A stretch of DNA of 64,000 nucleotides from positions 1 to 64,000 of the forward strand of contig JAFRKO010000043.1 of assembly GCA_017431685.1 (NCBI GenBank), read 5' to 3'. The DNA comes from Mogibacterium sp. GTDB lineage: Bacteria; Bacillota; Clostridia; Peptostreptococcales; Anaerovoracaceae. Shown one piece after another: positions 41,513-51,029 of the stretch; the first letter of the stretch is position 1; every line of letters begins with the position of its first letter. The notes beneath the pieces were generated by a model. It saw only the letters and a list, made by a program, of their open reading frames with translations, made no database searches and was not told the DNA's origin. A program made the translations under genes and the position numbers.

Positions 41513-42412
41513 TCAGTTTCCCTCGTCCTTTATCAGAGCTGAAACAGAAATGCATGCTATTATCATGACTGCGCCGGCGATACCTGCTGCGGTCAGTTTT
41601 TCTCCGAGAAGTATGAAAGAGAACACCGCAGTCATTACCGGGCATAGACTCTGCAGAAGGGACACTTCCCTGTCGCTTATCTTAGTAAGCGCCAGATTCT
41701 GGAGAAGGTAGCCGAGGAATGTGCATAGTATGGCGAGATACAGAATTATCATCCATGCTTTCGGAGTAGCGGATCCGGCATGTACTCCTCCCTCCACTAT
41801 GAGGCTGCCTGCAGAAGCTATGGCTGCGGAGCATCCCGCCTGGAGAGCTGTCATTGAAACAGGATCGACCTGTTCTAAATATTTTCCTGTGAAAACCAGT
41901 GTTGCTGCCACGAGTGCAGCTGCAATCAGTGCCAGGATCTCACCGATTCCGAATCCTGACAGTCCTCCTCTTACACACAGCAGATACATTCCCGGAAGCA
42001 CGAGTATCTGGGCAGCGATATGCTGCCATCTGTATCTCTTTTTATAGGCGATAAATGCCAGCGCAGGTGTCATGACCACCGCAAGTGATCTCAGGAAGGC
42101 AACTGAAGTTGCTTCAGTCATATTCAGAGCGATATTGTTCAGAATATAGCTCAGCGCGATGCAAAGTCCGGGTAACAGCCACGCCTTCACAGGCACGCTT
42201 TTTACCGTGCGCATTATCCTCTTTCCGAATATGGCAATGCAAAACACGAAAGCAATCGTGTAACGCACCGTCATCATCGAATAAACGGGCACTATCTCGA
42301 ACGCGATCTTGGATATCGGGTCACCGAAACCGTAGACCAGAGACTGAATCACTATCAGCATCTCCGCCCAGAGTCTGTATCCTGCTTTCTCTTTTCCAAT
42401 TCCTTTTTCCAT
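41513..42412 (-). CDS. EamA/DMT-family transporter
   Basis: About 299 aa with ten membrane segments arranged as two EamA repeats (GFGDPISKIAFEIVPV near the N-terminus, LGYLLQNLALTKISDREVSL in the second). Such proteins export or import metabolites. The ATG at 42412 has GGGAGG five bases upstream; the in-frame ATG at 42487 would overlap the previous gene. Likely moves a substrate or product of the dehydratase-family enzymes encoded downstream. Confidence 0.9.
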   Translation of the reverse strand: MEKGIGKEKAGYRLWAEMLIVIQSLVYGFGDPISKIAFEIVPVYSMMTVRYTIAFVFCIAIFGKRIMRTVKSVPVKAWLLPGLCIALSYILNNIALNMTEATSVAFLRSLAVVMTPALAFIAYKKRYRWQHIAAQILVLPGMYLLCVRGGLSGFGIGEILALIAAALVAATLVFTGKYLEQVDPVSMTALQAGCSAAIASAGSLIVEGGVHAGSATPKAWMIILYLAILCTFLGYLLQNLALTKISDREVSLLQSLCPVMTAVFSFILLGEKLTAAGIAGAVMIIACISVSALIKDEGN

Positions 42413-42425
42413 AAAGCCTCCCGCT

Positions 42426-43304
42426 CTATGAATCACCGTCCCACGGTGTTGCTGTGAACGAATAGTCTTTGGCCATCCCGAGCCCATCGTTCAGCTCAGG
42501 CGCGTATTTGTCGAAGAAGTTATCGTGGTTCAGGTTGAATCTTAGTGTCTGCCCTTCTCCTGCCTGTATGTCGCCGCACACAAAGGCTTCCCCTTTAGGA
42601 GCAAGGCCAAACGTCTTATCGTAGTAGCAGATTCCATCATATATAGCCTTCCGGCCGTCGCTTATGACCAGGTGGAATCTGTCGCCATAACGGAATCCGC
42701 AAATCTCCTGAAAATCTTTTGTGGTTATATTCACCCTGAGACATCCGAAAGCCTTTTCCATGTCGTAGAAACCGGCGTGAGCATATCCCTTGCGAACTAC
42801 AGTCTCTACGTTTGTGAGCGTATGTGTGATTATTTCGGATACCGGATATTCAGGTCCTACCTCTTCATAAGTGATAACGCCTGATGCCAGTCTGGCAGCA
42901 GTATATGAGTAAACATCGCGCCCGTGATATATGTAGCAGTTTTCGCTCCCGGGCAGCCTGTTTACCGATTCGTCTATCCTGCGTATCTCAATGACCATGT
43001 CTTTGAGCATGGTCAGTGTACCGTTATCAGGTGTGACTATGTAGCTTCCGTTGCTGAGCTTTGCTACACACGATCTTCTCTCCGTGCCGACTCCCGGGTC
43101 AACGACCGAGACAAATACCGTTCCGGAAGGCCAGTAAGGCACTGCACCGCTGAGACTTGCCGATGCAGCTATCGTGTTGAAAGCCTCTATATAATGGTCA
43201 AAATCGTAGACCGTAACTTCCGGATCGACAGACTTGATGACACCTGCCATCACGCCTCCCCCTCCGTTTCCGAAGTCTGTCTGAAGTACTACAGTTGGTT
43301 TCAT
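42426..43304 (-). CDS. SAM hydroxide adenosyltransferase (DUF62 family)
   Basis: 292 aa. The N-terminal QTDFGNGGGGVMAGVIKSVDP and VSVVDPGVGTERR, PDNGTLT blocks are diagnostic of the fluorinase/chlorinase-like family. Most bacterial members hydrolyse S-adenosylmethionine to adenosine and methionine. It follows the ECF T component by 18 bases, a pairing known in Bacillota, so it may handle an imported or internal adenosyl compound. A halogenase role is unlikely without the halide-loop residues, which I could not confirm by eye. Confidence 0.92.
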   Translation of the reverse strand: MKPTVVLQTDFGNGGGGVMAGVIKSVDPEVTVYDFDHYIEAFNTIAASASLSGAVPYWPSGTVFVSVVDPGVGTERRSCVAKLSNGSYIVTPDNGTLTMLKDMVIEIRRIDESVNRLPGSENCYIYHGRDVYSYTAARLASGVITYEEVGPEYPVSEIITHTLTNVETVVRKGYAHAGFYDMEKAFGCLRVNITTKDFQEICGFRYGDRFHLVISDGRKAIYDGICYYDKTFGLAPKGEAFVCGDIQAGEGQTLRFNLNHDNFFDKYAPELNDGLGMAKDYSFTATPWDGDS

Positions 43305-43322
43305 ATCCTGAACCTCCCGTTT

Positions 43323-44147
43323 TTATGTAAATGGGTTCCAGAAGCGGCTTCCGTTGACCACATTATATGCGACAACGAATGCCATCATGCCGATCCCGAT
43401 CGCGATGGTCAGATAGTCTCCTGCCCTGAAAGGTCTCGACATTATCCACGTTCTCCGCTTCTGTGTGCCGAATTTACGGAGCTCCATCGCGTTGGTTATG
43501 ACCTCTATCTGTTCAACACTCCCCAGAATAAGTGGGAGCACCAGAGCGGCCGCAGCCTTTATGCGTTTTAAGAGGCTCTCCTTGTTACTCATTTCGATGC
43601 CTCTTGCCTGCTGACACCTGGATATGTCTATGAATGATGCGACCGTATCCGGTATGTACCGGAGCGCAAGTGCGAACGAATAGCTGAAGCCGTAAGGAAT
43701 GCCGATCCTGTTCATCGATGCCGCAAGCTCGCTCGGCTGCGTAGATCCGATGAAGACCAGGATTATAGGTATGGTCGACAGATATTTGAGTATTACGTTG
43801 AACTGATAGAGCAGCTGCTCTTTGGTTATGGTGAACCTGCCCCAGATAGTAAAGATCAGGTTTCTGGTGCCGTAAAGCTCTACTCCGCGCTCCGGATTGA
43901 AGATATAGATCAGCAGTGCATTCAGCAGCATGAAGCAGAGCAGAAAGTACAGCAGGCCTTTCTGCTCAGACAGCTTAAGCCTCGACAGTCTGAAAGCCAC
44001 CGCGCCGAGGATGGTAGCTCCCAGCAAAAATGGTGTATTGAAAGTGATCATTGTTGAGCAGATCCACATCAGCAGGCAGAACAGCTTCGACGCGCCGTTC
44101 AGGCTGTGTATCAGCGACTTGCGCTCTATGTAGTTGAGAAGCTTCAT
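43323..44147 (-). CDS. ECF transporter T component (EcfT)
   Basis: 274 aa, five or six membrane helices, with two Ala-Arg-Gly-type coupling motifs: CQQARGIEM and, near the C-terminus, the MELRKFG segment. It couples the ATPases to the S component. Starts by 4-base overlap (ATGA) with the ATPase gene. Confidence 0.9.
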   Translation of the reverse strand: MKLLNYIERKSLIHSLNGASKLFCLLMWICSTMITFNTPFLLGATILGAVAFRLSRLKLSEQKGLLYFLLCFMLLNALLIYIFNPERGVELYGTRNLIFTIWGRFTITKEQLLYQFNVILKYLSTIPIILVFIGSTQPSELAASMNRIGIPYGFSYSFALALRYIPDTVASFIDISRCQQARGIEMSNKESLLKRIKAAAALVLPLILGSVEQIEVITNAMELRKFGTQKRRTWIMSRPFRAGDYLTIAIGIGMMAFVVAYNVVNGSRFWNPFT

Positions 44148-45856
44148 GAGCGCACCTCCCTGTCATAGTTTATGAAGTGCTGCACGAATTCAGAAGGATC
44201 ATCGATGCCGCACATCAGCGCAAGATGATAAAGCGAAGTTTCCTTGAGCGACGCCTTTTCGGTTATTGAGGGATTCGTCAGTATAGCAGCTGAAGTATCG
44301 TCTGCGAGTATGCGCCCGTCAGTAAACACAAGTGCCCTCTCCGCGTATTCGAGCATGAGGTGCATGTCATGTGTGATCATTATTATTGTAATGCCCCTCG
44401 AATTGATATCCTTGAGGAACTCCATGATGTCTGTGTAATGCCTGAAGTCCTGGCCGGCAGTCGGCTCATCGAGAATGATTATATCCGGATCAAGCGCGAG
44501 TATGGACGCGATCGTTACCCGCTTCTTCTGTCCATATGACAGTGCGGAGATCGGCCAGTTGCGAAACTCATACAGGCCGCAAATCTTCATTACGCTTTCG
44601 ACCTTCTCCCGGATCGCCTCTTCATCAAAGCCTCTCATCCTGAGACCCAGAGCGATCTCGTCGAATATCATGGTCTTTGAGATCATCTGGTTAGGGTTCT
44701 GCATCACGTAGCCGACCCTGTCCGCGCATTCCTTGATGCTGAGTGTCAGGAGGTCCTCGCCCATCAGCGCCATTGTGCCGGTACAGTCCTTCTCAAAGCG
44801 GCAGATCACCTTTGCAAGTGTCGATTTGCCTGCCCCGTTACGGCCTACTATTGCCATCAGCTCGCCTCTGTGCACTTCAAGGTCTACCCCTTTCAGCGTA
44901 GGCGGCCTGTCCTCATATGCAAATTCAAGGTTTTTTATATCCAGTATGGTATCGGTCTTTGGCTCCGGTTTTACTGTCGGAGTACTCTCATGCCACCTTC
45001 TTAACAGGTCCTTGTCTTCATATGTCAGGATTATGGATCGTATGCTGTGCGGCAGTTTGTTTTCTGTGATTTCTATCCCGGCGTATTTGAGAGCTGTGAT
45101 GTAAAGGGGTTCCCTTATACCGCCCTCGATAAGCAGATTCGATGAGAGAAGCTCGTCAGGAGTCCCGTCGAAAACTATCCTTCCGTTTTCCATGAGAATG
45201 ATGCGGTCCATCTCGATATGCAGCACGTCTTCTATACGGTGCTCTACAACTATGACTGTCGCTCCGGTCTTTACTGCCACATCATCGATCAGTTCCATGG
45301 CCGTCTTGCCAGTCGCAGGATCGAGGTTTGCAAGAGGTTCATCAAAGAGCATGACTTCGACATCATCGACAAGTATGCCTGCGATGCCTGTACGCTGCTT
45401 CTGGCCTCCTGACAGGTCAGTAGGTGCATACTCCAGGTGATCTGAGATATCAACGATCTCCGATGCCCTGCGCACGCGCTCCACCATCTCTTCTTTTACT
45501 ACACACTCATTTTCCAGCGCAAAAGCAATGTCCTCCAGGACAGTCATGCCGATAAACTGGGCATCACTATCCTGAAGGACCGTACCTACAGTATTCGAAA
45601 TCCGGGAGATGCTCTGCGATGAGCTCTCCACTCCCTTTATCTTCAGAGATCCTTTGATCTCTCCCTTATATGAAAACGGAATGAGACCGTTTATGCAGTT
45701 CACCATCGTGGACTTTCCGCATCCGGAAGGACCCGCAATAAGCACCTTCTCACCTTTGTGAATGGTGAGATCGATATCATAGAGGGTCGGCTCCATCTGC
45801 GCGTTATACTGGAAGGAGAAGTCCCTGAATTCGATTATAGGTTCTCCTTTTTTCAA
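44144..45856 (-). CDS. ECF transporter duplicated ATPase component
   Basis: 570 aa with two complete ABC domains. First: GPSGCGKSTMVN, LSGGQKQRTGIAG and MLFDEPLANLD. Second: GRNGAGKSTLAK, LSYGQKKRVTIAS and IILDEPTAGQD. This fused EcfA-EcfA' form is common in Bacillota and drives vitamin- or metabolite-type ECF transporters. The start is a TTG, six bases after AAGGAGG. Confidence 0.94.
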   Translation of the reverse strand: MKKGEPIIEFRDFSFQYNAQMEPTLYDIDLTIHKGEKVLIAGPSGCGKSTMVNCINGLIPFSYKGEIKGSLKIKGVESSSQSISRISNTVGTVLQDSDAQFIGMTVLEDIAFALENECVVKEEMVERVRRASEIVDISDHLEYAPTDLSGGQKQRTGIAGILVDDVEVMLFDEPLANLDPATGKTAMELIDDVAVKTGATVIVVEHRIEDVLHIEMDRIILMENGRIVFDGTPDELLSSNLLIEGGIREPLYITALKYAGIEITENKLPHSIRSIILTYEDKDLLRRWHESTPTVKPEPKTDTILDIKNLEFAYEDRPPTLKGVDLEVHRGELMAIVGRNGAGKSTLAKVICRFEKDCTGTMALMGEDLLTLSIKECADRVGYVMQNPNQMISKTMIFDEIALGLRMRGFDEEAIREKVESVMKICGLYEFRNWPISALSYGQKKRVTIASILALDPDIIILDEPTAGQDFRHYTDIMEFLKDINSRGITIIMITHDMHLMLEYAERALVFTDGRILADDTSAAILTNPSITEKASLKETSLYHLALMCGIDDPSEFVQHFINYDREVRS

Positions 45857-45857
45857 A

Positions 45858-46403
45858 CTAATCCTCCTTGGTCAGGGATCCCTTCTGTGCTCTGGAAGCA
45901 GCGTATGCCTTGCAGAGAATGCCTCCGACTACGATCGACGCTATCATTCCGCTGATGCCGACGAACAGTCCCTGGATAAATACGAGGTTTGCAGGCTCTG
46001 CATAGATGAGGATGTCTCCGATAGGTGCAATCACACCCCAGCAGAGCACGCAGCTGACTATCGAAACGATCGTGAAGCGGATGAATTCCTTCTTTCCAAA
46101 GAGTCCGTCTTCAAGATTAATGCCTTTGCATCCGAATCCTACAAAAAGTCCATAGAGTCCTGTAACGACTACCCATGTCCACCATACGCCCCAGCCTGCG
46201 GTCAGGTCTACAAGCAGGTTTCCGAGGAAGCCTCCGACGAATCCTACAGCAGGTCCGAACAGCACCGCAAAGAAAGCGACAACTGCTGCATAGATGCTCA
46301 GAGTTGTGTCAGGGAATGGTGTAGGAATAGCTACAAAACGGAGCAGCACGAATACGAGGGCTGCCAGAATAGCTGATGCGACTACATTTCTGACTGTTTT
46401 CAT
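45858..46403 (-). CDS. ECF transporter S component (UPF0397-like)
   Basis: 181 aa, five or six membrane helices: VVASAILAALVFVLLRF, FPDTTLSIYAAVVAFFAVLF and GGFLGNLLVDLTAGWGVWWT are the UPF0397-like pattern. It confers substrate specificity. Linked in other Bacillota with SAM or methionine metabolism, in line with the SAM hydroxide adenosyltransferase here. Substrate not proven. First gene of the eight-gene unit; ribosome site AAAGGAG. Confidence 0.87.
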   Translation of the reverse strand: MKTVRNVVASAILAALVFVLLRFVAIPTPFPDTTLSIYAAVVAFFAVLFGPAVGFVGGFLGNLLVDLTAGWGVWWTWVVVTGLYGLFVGFGCKGINLEDGLFGKKEFIRFTIVSIVSCVLCWGVIAPIGDILIYAEPANLVFIQGLFVGISGMIASIVVGGILCKAYAASRAQKGSLTKED

Positions 46404-46439
46404 TTGATTGTCTCCTTTTTGTTTATCTAACTAGTCCAA

Positions 46440-46469
46440 TATTTACAGCATATTAATTTTAACATTCAA
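46440..46469 (-). promoter_or_regulatory. Predicted promoter of the ECF operon
   Basis: Minus strand TTGAAT (46464-46469), 18-base spacer, TAAATA (46440-46445), 37 bases before the S component. No riboswitch fold could be recognised in this short leader. Confidence 0.35.
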
Positions 46470-46490
46470 ATACTTTTGCTGGCAACTCAT

Positions 46491-46519
46491 AAGAAGAGGC
46501 CGGGGGTAAACTCCGGCCT
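46491..46519 (-). terminator. Terminator of the sugar ABC operon
   Basis: AGGCCGG (46497-46503) pairs with CCGGCCT (46513-46519); on the minus strand a weak T-rich tract CTTCTTAT follows. It ends transcription of the msmK-like gene, 21 bases after its stop. Confidence 0.55.
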
Positions 46520-46539
46520 GAAATCCAAAAATTCTTTTT

Positions 46540-47625
46540 TTATATCGCCTTCTCTGTTTCCTTGTCAAACAGATGAATCTTTTCAACATCTATCGCGAGT
46601 TCGATGTTCTCCTCTGCTCTCTTTGCATATCTTGCCGGAACTCTTGCGATCATCTTCTGACCTGCGTATTCCAGATAGAGATATGATTCTGAACCCATCA
46701 TCTCATCAAGGTCGATGTATGCTTTGATCGAATTGCCTTCCTTGAAGAAAGATTGTTCTGCGTGAAGGTCTTCAGGCCTTATTCCAAGCACTACAGTCTT
46801 TCCCTCATACGCTGCAAGCTCAGACCTGTCAGAAATCACCTTGGTATCTCCGAAGCAAAGAGCATATCCGCCGTCCGCTTTCTTTACCTGTGCATCGATG
46901 AAGTTCATCTGCGGCGAACCGATGAAGCCTGCCACAAAGATATTGCACGGATGATCATAAAGATTCTGAGGTGTATCGAACTGCTGAACTATACCGTCTT
47001 TCATTACGCAGATGCGGTCACCCATCGTCATCGCTTCTGTCTGGTCGTGAGTGACATAGACAAAAGTGGTTCCCAGTCTCTTATGCAGCTTGCTGATCTG
47101 GGATCTCATCTCGGTTCTGAGCTTGGCATCCAGGTTTGAAAGTGGCTCGTCCAGGAGGAACACCTCAGGGTCGCGCACCATTGCCCTTCCAAGGGCTACT
47201 CTCTGTCTCTGGCCTCCCGACAGAGCCTTAGGCTTTCTGTCGAGATAAGGTTCGAGGCCGAGGATCTCTGCTGCCCACTGCACCTTTTTCTTCATTTCAT
47301 TTTTTGGAACCTTTGCAAGCTCCAGGGCGAATGTCATGTTCTTGTAAACGCTCAGGTGCGGATACAGAGCATAATTCTGGAACACCATAGCGATGTTTCT
47401 GTTTTTAGGCGCAACAGCGTTCATAAGCTTGTCGCCGATGTACAATTCACCGTCCGTGATGGACTCGAGGCCTGCGATCATTCTCAGAGTCGTTGACTTT
47501 CCGCATCCGGAAGGACCTACCAGTACCACGAACTCCTTGTCCTTAATCTCGAGGTTAAGGTCAGGAACAACGGTTACCCCGTTGTCATATGTTTTTACAA
47601 CATTCTTGAATGTAATACCTGCCAT
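46540..47625 (-). CDS. Carbohydrate ABC transporter ATP-binding protein (MsmK/UgpC type)
   Basis: 361 aa. Walker A GPSGCGKST, signature LSGGQRQRVALGRAM, Walker B VFLLDEPLSNLD, switch VTHDQTEAM, and a C-terminal TOBE domain (IRPEDLHAEQ). It energises the two sugar permeases encoded upstream. MsmK-type ATPases often serve more than one sugar importer in Bacillota. Confidence 0.96.
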   Translation of the reverse strand: MAGITFKNVVKTYDNGVTVVPDLNLEIKDKEFVVLVGPSGCGKSTTLRMIAGLESITDGELYIGDKLMNAVAPKNRNIAMVFQNYALYPHLSVYKNMTFALELAKVPKNEMKKKVQWAAEILGLEPYLDRKPKALSGGQRQRVALGRAMVRDPEVFLLDEPLSNLDAKLRTEMRSQISKLHKRLGTTFVYVTHDQTEAMTMGDRICVMKDGIVQQFDTPQNLYDHPCNIFVAGFIGSPQMNFIDAQVKKADGGYALCFGDTKVISDRSELAAYEGKTVVLGIRPEDLHAEQSFFKEGNSIKAYIDLDEMMGSESYLYLEYAGQKMIARVPARYAKRAEENIELAIDVEKIHLFDKETEKAI

Positions 47626-47643
47626 GTCTTTTTTCTCCTTATG

Positions 47644-48486
47644 CTATTCCTTGACTCCGCCAAGCGCCACACCTGCAACGATGTACTTGGACAGCGCTAT
47701 ATATACAATGATGATAGGGACAATCGCGATAGTTATGAGCATGTATACCTTGCCCATGTCGAACTTCAGGAAATCCGCGCTTCTTAGAGCTGCGATCAGT
47801 ATAGGCAGCGTCTTTTTGCTGTTGTCCGAGATGACCAGTGCCGGAATGAAGTAGTTGTTCCAGCTTGATACGAAAGCAAATATCGCCTGTACTGCCAGCG
47901 CCGGTTTCATGATAGGGATCACTACCCTATTGAAGGTGTGGAATTCACTTGAGCCGTCTATTCTCGCTGCTTCCACCAGCTCCAGAGGCAGGCTTGACTG
48001 CATGTAGCTGTACATGAAGTAGAACACCGCAGGTGCCGCAATCGATGGAAGGAACAGCGGATAGAGAGTGTTCAGCATGCCCATCTTTGTGATCAGGTTG
48101 ATGAATCCCATCGCGGATACCTGTGTAGGCATTACCAGGATCAGCATTATGAATACGAATGCCGGTTTCTTCAGCTTGAAGTCATACGCGTACAGTCCGT
48201 AAGCCGTGAGTGCCGAGAAGTATGTAGCTAGTATTGCCGACAGCGACGACACTATGAGGCTGTTCTTTATACCGGAAATGACAGGTATATTCGCATCGTT
48301 CAGCACGCTCCGGAGATTCTTCATGAACGAGTGCCCCGGGATGAATGAGAAGCCTTTCTGGATCTGCGGGTGGCTTCTTGTCGCGTTTACTATCAGTATG
48401 TAGAAGAAGAACAGACACAGGAATGTAAGTATTATCAGCACGATGTAAGCTATGACCGTTCTTGCATGTGAAGGCTTCTTATCCAT
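47644..48486 (-). CDS. Carbohydrate ABC transporter permease (MalG-like)
   Basis: 280 aa, six membrane helices and the EAA coupling loop LVEAARIDGSSEFHTFNRVV. Overlaps the upstream permease gene by 8 bases; strong AAAGGAGG ribosome site. Confidence 0.95.
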   Translation of the reverse strand: MDKKPSHARTVIAYIVLIILTFLCLFFFYILIVNATRSHPQIQKGFSFIPGHSFMKNLRSVLNDANIPVISGIKNSLIVSSLSAILATYFSALTAYGLYAYDFKLKKPAFVFIMLILVMPTQVSAMGFINLITKMGMLNTLYPLFLPSIAAPAVFYFMYSYMQSSLPLELVEAARIDGSSEFHTFNRVVIPIMKPALAVQAIFAFVSSWNNYFIPALVISDNSKKTLPILIAALRSADFLKFDMGKVYMLITIAIVPIIIVYIALSKYIVAGVALGGVKE

Positions 48487-49441
48487 TTATGGCCTCCTTT
48501 CTCGGTTTGAACCTGTCTCTCTTTCTGATGCGCTTGCTGTCATCATCAGCATTCAGCGTGAAGTAAACAGCCAGGCAGAGGACGGCGGCTATTACGAACA
48601 GTATCACTGATACCGCGCCTGCCATTCCGTAGTTCTTGCTGAACAGGTGATTGTTCAGATACATGATCAGCGTCATCGACGTACGGTCCGGAGTTCCCTT
48701 TCCGTTGGTCAGAATCTGAGGTACATCGAACATCTGCAGTCCGCCTATCATCGAGGTGATCAGAACATATATGAGTATAGGTCTTATCATCGGAAGCGTG
48801 ACCCTGAAGAATGTCTGCCTAGGTGAGCATCCGTCGAGTTCCGCCGCTTCGAAGAGTGACGGGTTGATGCCCATTACCGCTGCCATCAGCAGGATCGTGG
48901 TATTTCCGAACCACATCAGGAAGTTCATGAGTCCGACAAGTCCGCGTGTTCCCCATACCGATGACAGGAATCTGAACGGCTTGGCTATTATACCCATGGA
49001 TATAAGAGTGCTGTTCACCGGACCATTGTCAGAAAACAGTGCAAAGAACAGCATCGCGAAAGCCGAAGCCATTATCAGGTTTGGCATGTAGATCACTACC
49101 TTGAAGAACTGCTTTCCTTTGATCCTGAGACGTATGTCTGTGAACCATGCCGCCAGCAGAAGGGATATCAGTATCTGCGGGACGAATCCTATCACCCACA
49201 TGATTATGGTGTTACCCGCATACTTTCCGAAATCCGCTTCGAACAGCGCGGCGTAATTATCGAAACCTACAGGATTAGGTCCGATTATCTTAAGACCGCT
49301 GCGATAGTACTCAAAGAAGCTGTAGTATATCGTCTGTATCAGCGGTATAAACTGGAAGATCAGAAATGCGATGAAGAACGGTGCTATGAACAGATAGCCG
49401 TACTTCGCATAGCTGACTTCGTTGCCTTTGACTTTTTTCAT
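48479..49441 (-). CDS. Carbohydrate ABC transporter permease (MalF-like)
   Basis: About 320 aa with six membrane helices and the coupling loop EAAELDGCSPRQTFFRVTLP. The ATG at 49441 has AGGAGGAG just upstream; the in-frame ATG 99 bases earlier has no such site and would extend into the hairpin region. It is separated from the binding-protein gene by a stable hairpin. Confidence 0.94.
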   Translation of the reverse strand: MKKVKGNEVSYAKYGYLFIAPFFIAFLIFQFIPLIQTIYYSFFEYYRSGLKIIGPNPVGFDNYAALFEADFGKYAGNTIIMWVIGFVPQILISLLLAAWFTDIRLRIKGKQFFKVVIYMPNLIMASAFAMLFFALFSDNGPVNSTLISMGIIAKPFRFLSSVWGTRGLVGLMNFLMWFGNTTILLMAAVMGINPSLFEAAELDGCSPRQTFFRVTLPMIRPILIYVLITSMIGGLQMFDVPQILTNGKGTPDRTSMTLIMYLNNHLFSKNYGMAGAVSVILFVIAAVLCLAVYFTLNADDDSKRIRKRDRFKPRKEAING

Positions 49442-49552
49442 TCTCTCCTCCTGTTGATCGCTTAATAAACTGCAGCGGATCACATCAGCGTCTCCGGTAT
49501 TATTATGCCCCATATTAAGGGAGGCGCTGGTGTCATGCACTGACTTAATAAA

Positions 49553-49578
49553 TATGGGGTGACCGAAGTCACCCCATA
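49553..49578 (-). other. Intercistronic stem-loop with UUCG tetraloop
   Basis: TATGGGGTGAC (49553-49563) and GTCACCCCATA (49568-49578) form a perfect 11-bp stem. On the minus strand the loop is C(UUCG)G, an exceptionally stable tetraloop. It sits 19 bases after the binding-protein stop and well before the permease genes. This is the usual place for a hairpin that protects the binding-protein mRNA and lowers downstream expression. Confidence 0.7.
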
Positions 49579-49596
49579 AATTGTACTCCGGAGAGA

Positions 49597-51000
49597 TTAT
49601 TCCGGCCAGTTAACCGACTCGATTTCAGGGAATTTTTCCTTGATAGTCTTCTCGAAGTTAGCCTTAGCACCATCCATGTCAACGTTTCCGTCGAAGTAAT
49701 CCTTGAATGCGCCCTGGATTCCCTCGTTGCAGCCCTGGTCATAAGGACCTGCGTTGCTCATGTCGATGTTCTTGGCAGCCTCTACGAAGAGTGCGATGTG
49801 GTTCTGTCCGCCGAGGAATGCTGAACCGAATTCAGGGTCATCAGCGATCTCCTGCATAGCAGCCTGGTTGTTTGTGTAGTCCTGTGTATCAAGTGTGATC
49901 TTCTTCATGATCTCACCATTGCATGTGAGCTGCTTCATTACGTCAGCTACGAGCTCTGTGTTGTCAGTGCCTGTTGCTGCGAAGATCAATGTTACGCCCC
50001 AGTAATAAGGCTCTGGTCCATAGCATACTGCGTAGTCGCCGAAGATTCCGTTGCCGACTTCCTGAGCTCCATCCGGATCAGCAAGCGAGTTGCCGAGGAG
50101 TGTGAAGTTGATTCCCCATGTGGAGTAGAAGAATCCGAACACCTTTCCTTCAGGACCCTGATCAGCTGCCCACTCAGGCGCCCACAGTGATGTCTTGTTG
50201 TTATATCCCTTGTCAGTGAATTCTTTTGTCTGATCTACCCACTTCATGATGTTGGCGTCAACATTGACTGCTGTTCCGTCGACCCATGGTGCGGATACGT
50301 TGTTGGAGAAAGTACGATAGGAATCGTCATATCCTGAGAGCATCTTGTAGCCCTTTGCTGCAGCCTGCTCAGCTACTGCATTGAACTTATCCCAGTCAGC
50401 GAGAGCTGCCTGAACTTCTTCAGGATCGTCTGTTCCGAGAACGTCCTTTGCGATGGATCTTCTGTAAGCGAAGAGTCCCGGTGTAGCCTGCCATGTTGTT
50501 CCCTTCTGAGCACCGTTGGAATCGGTTACGATGTCTTTTGTGTACTGATACTGCTCAGACATGTCTGCGTCTGTCAGTCCGAGCTCCTTTACATCTACTG
50601 TGTAGTCGGAGTCTACATACTTAAGTGCGTAGTCTGCTTCTACCAGGAAGATGTCGATCTTCTCGTCATCAGCTGCGCTTTCCTGCGCGAGGAGTGCTGC
50701 ATCCAGCTTATCCTGATAGTTCATTCCTTCGTTAGGGTTGATGGTCCACTTAACGACTGTTCCGTCTTCAAGTGTTGTTGTCGACTTATCCTCAGCAATT
50801 TCTGCTACTCCTGGATAATAGTCATTGAAACGGCTCTGGAATTCGTCGTTCCAGCACCAGATGTTGAGTACCTTACCGGCCTCAGCAGCTGCTGCTTCTT
50901 CTTCACCGCCGCCGCTGTTGCCGCCGCCGCAAGCTGTCATTCCGAACATCATAGCTGCTGCAAGAGCGATACTCAGGAATGCTTTGAATCCCTTTTTCAT
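49597..51000 (-). CDS. Carbohydrate ABC transporter substrate-binding lipoprotein
   Basis: 467 aa. Signal peptide with lipobox FGMTACGGG, a Gly/Glu/Ala linker, then a type I/II binding-protein fold with VLNIWCWNDEFQSRF. Aromatic-rich motifs (APWVDG, GPEPYYWGV) fit an oligosaccharide ligand. Neighbours suggest cello-oligosaccharides. Ends PEIESVNWPE. Confidence 0.93.
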   Translation of the reverse strand: MKKGFKAFLSIALAAAMMFGMTACGGGNSGGGEEEAAAAEAGKVLNIWCWNDEFQSRFNDYYPGVAEIAEDKSTTTLEDGTVVKWTINPNEGMNYQDKLDAALLAQESAADDEKIDIFLVEADYALKYVDSDYTVDVKELGLTDADMSEQYQYTKDIVTDSNGAQKGTTWQATPGLFAYRRSIAKDVLGTDDPEEVQAALADWDKFNAVAEQAAAKGYKMLSGYDDSYRTFSNNVSAPWVDGTAVNVDANIMKWVDQTKEFTDKGYNNKTSLWAPEWAADQGPEGKVFGFFYSTWGINFTLLGNSLADPDGAQEVGNGIFGDYAVCYGPEPYYWGVTLIFAATGTDNTELVADVMKQLTCNGEIMKKITLDTQDYTNNQAAMQEIADDPEFGSAFLGGQNHIALFVEAAKNIDMSNAGPYDQGCNEGIQGAFKDYFDGNVDMDGAKANFEKTIKEKFPEIESVNWPE

Positions 51001-51029
51001 AATTATCCTCCTTGAAAATAATTCGTGGT

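Noticed and set aside
42426-43304. Fluorinase or chlorinase activity for the DUF62 protein.
   Set aside because: Most bacterial members are SAM hydrolases; no halide-loop evidence and no halometabolite genes nearby.
46404-46539. Search for a SAM or other riboswitch upstream of the ECF/SAM-hydrolase operon.
   Set aside because: The leader is too short and shows no conserved riboswitch core.
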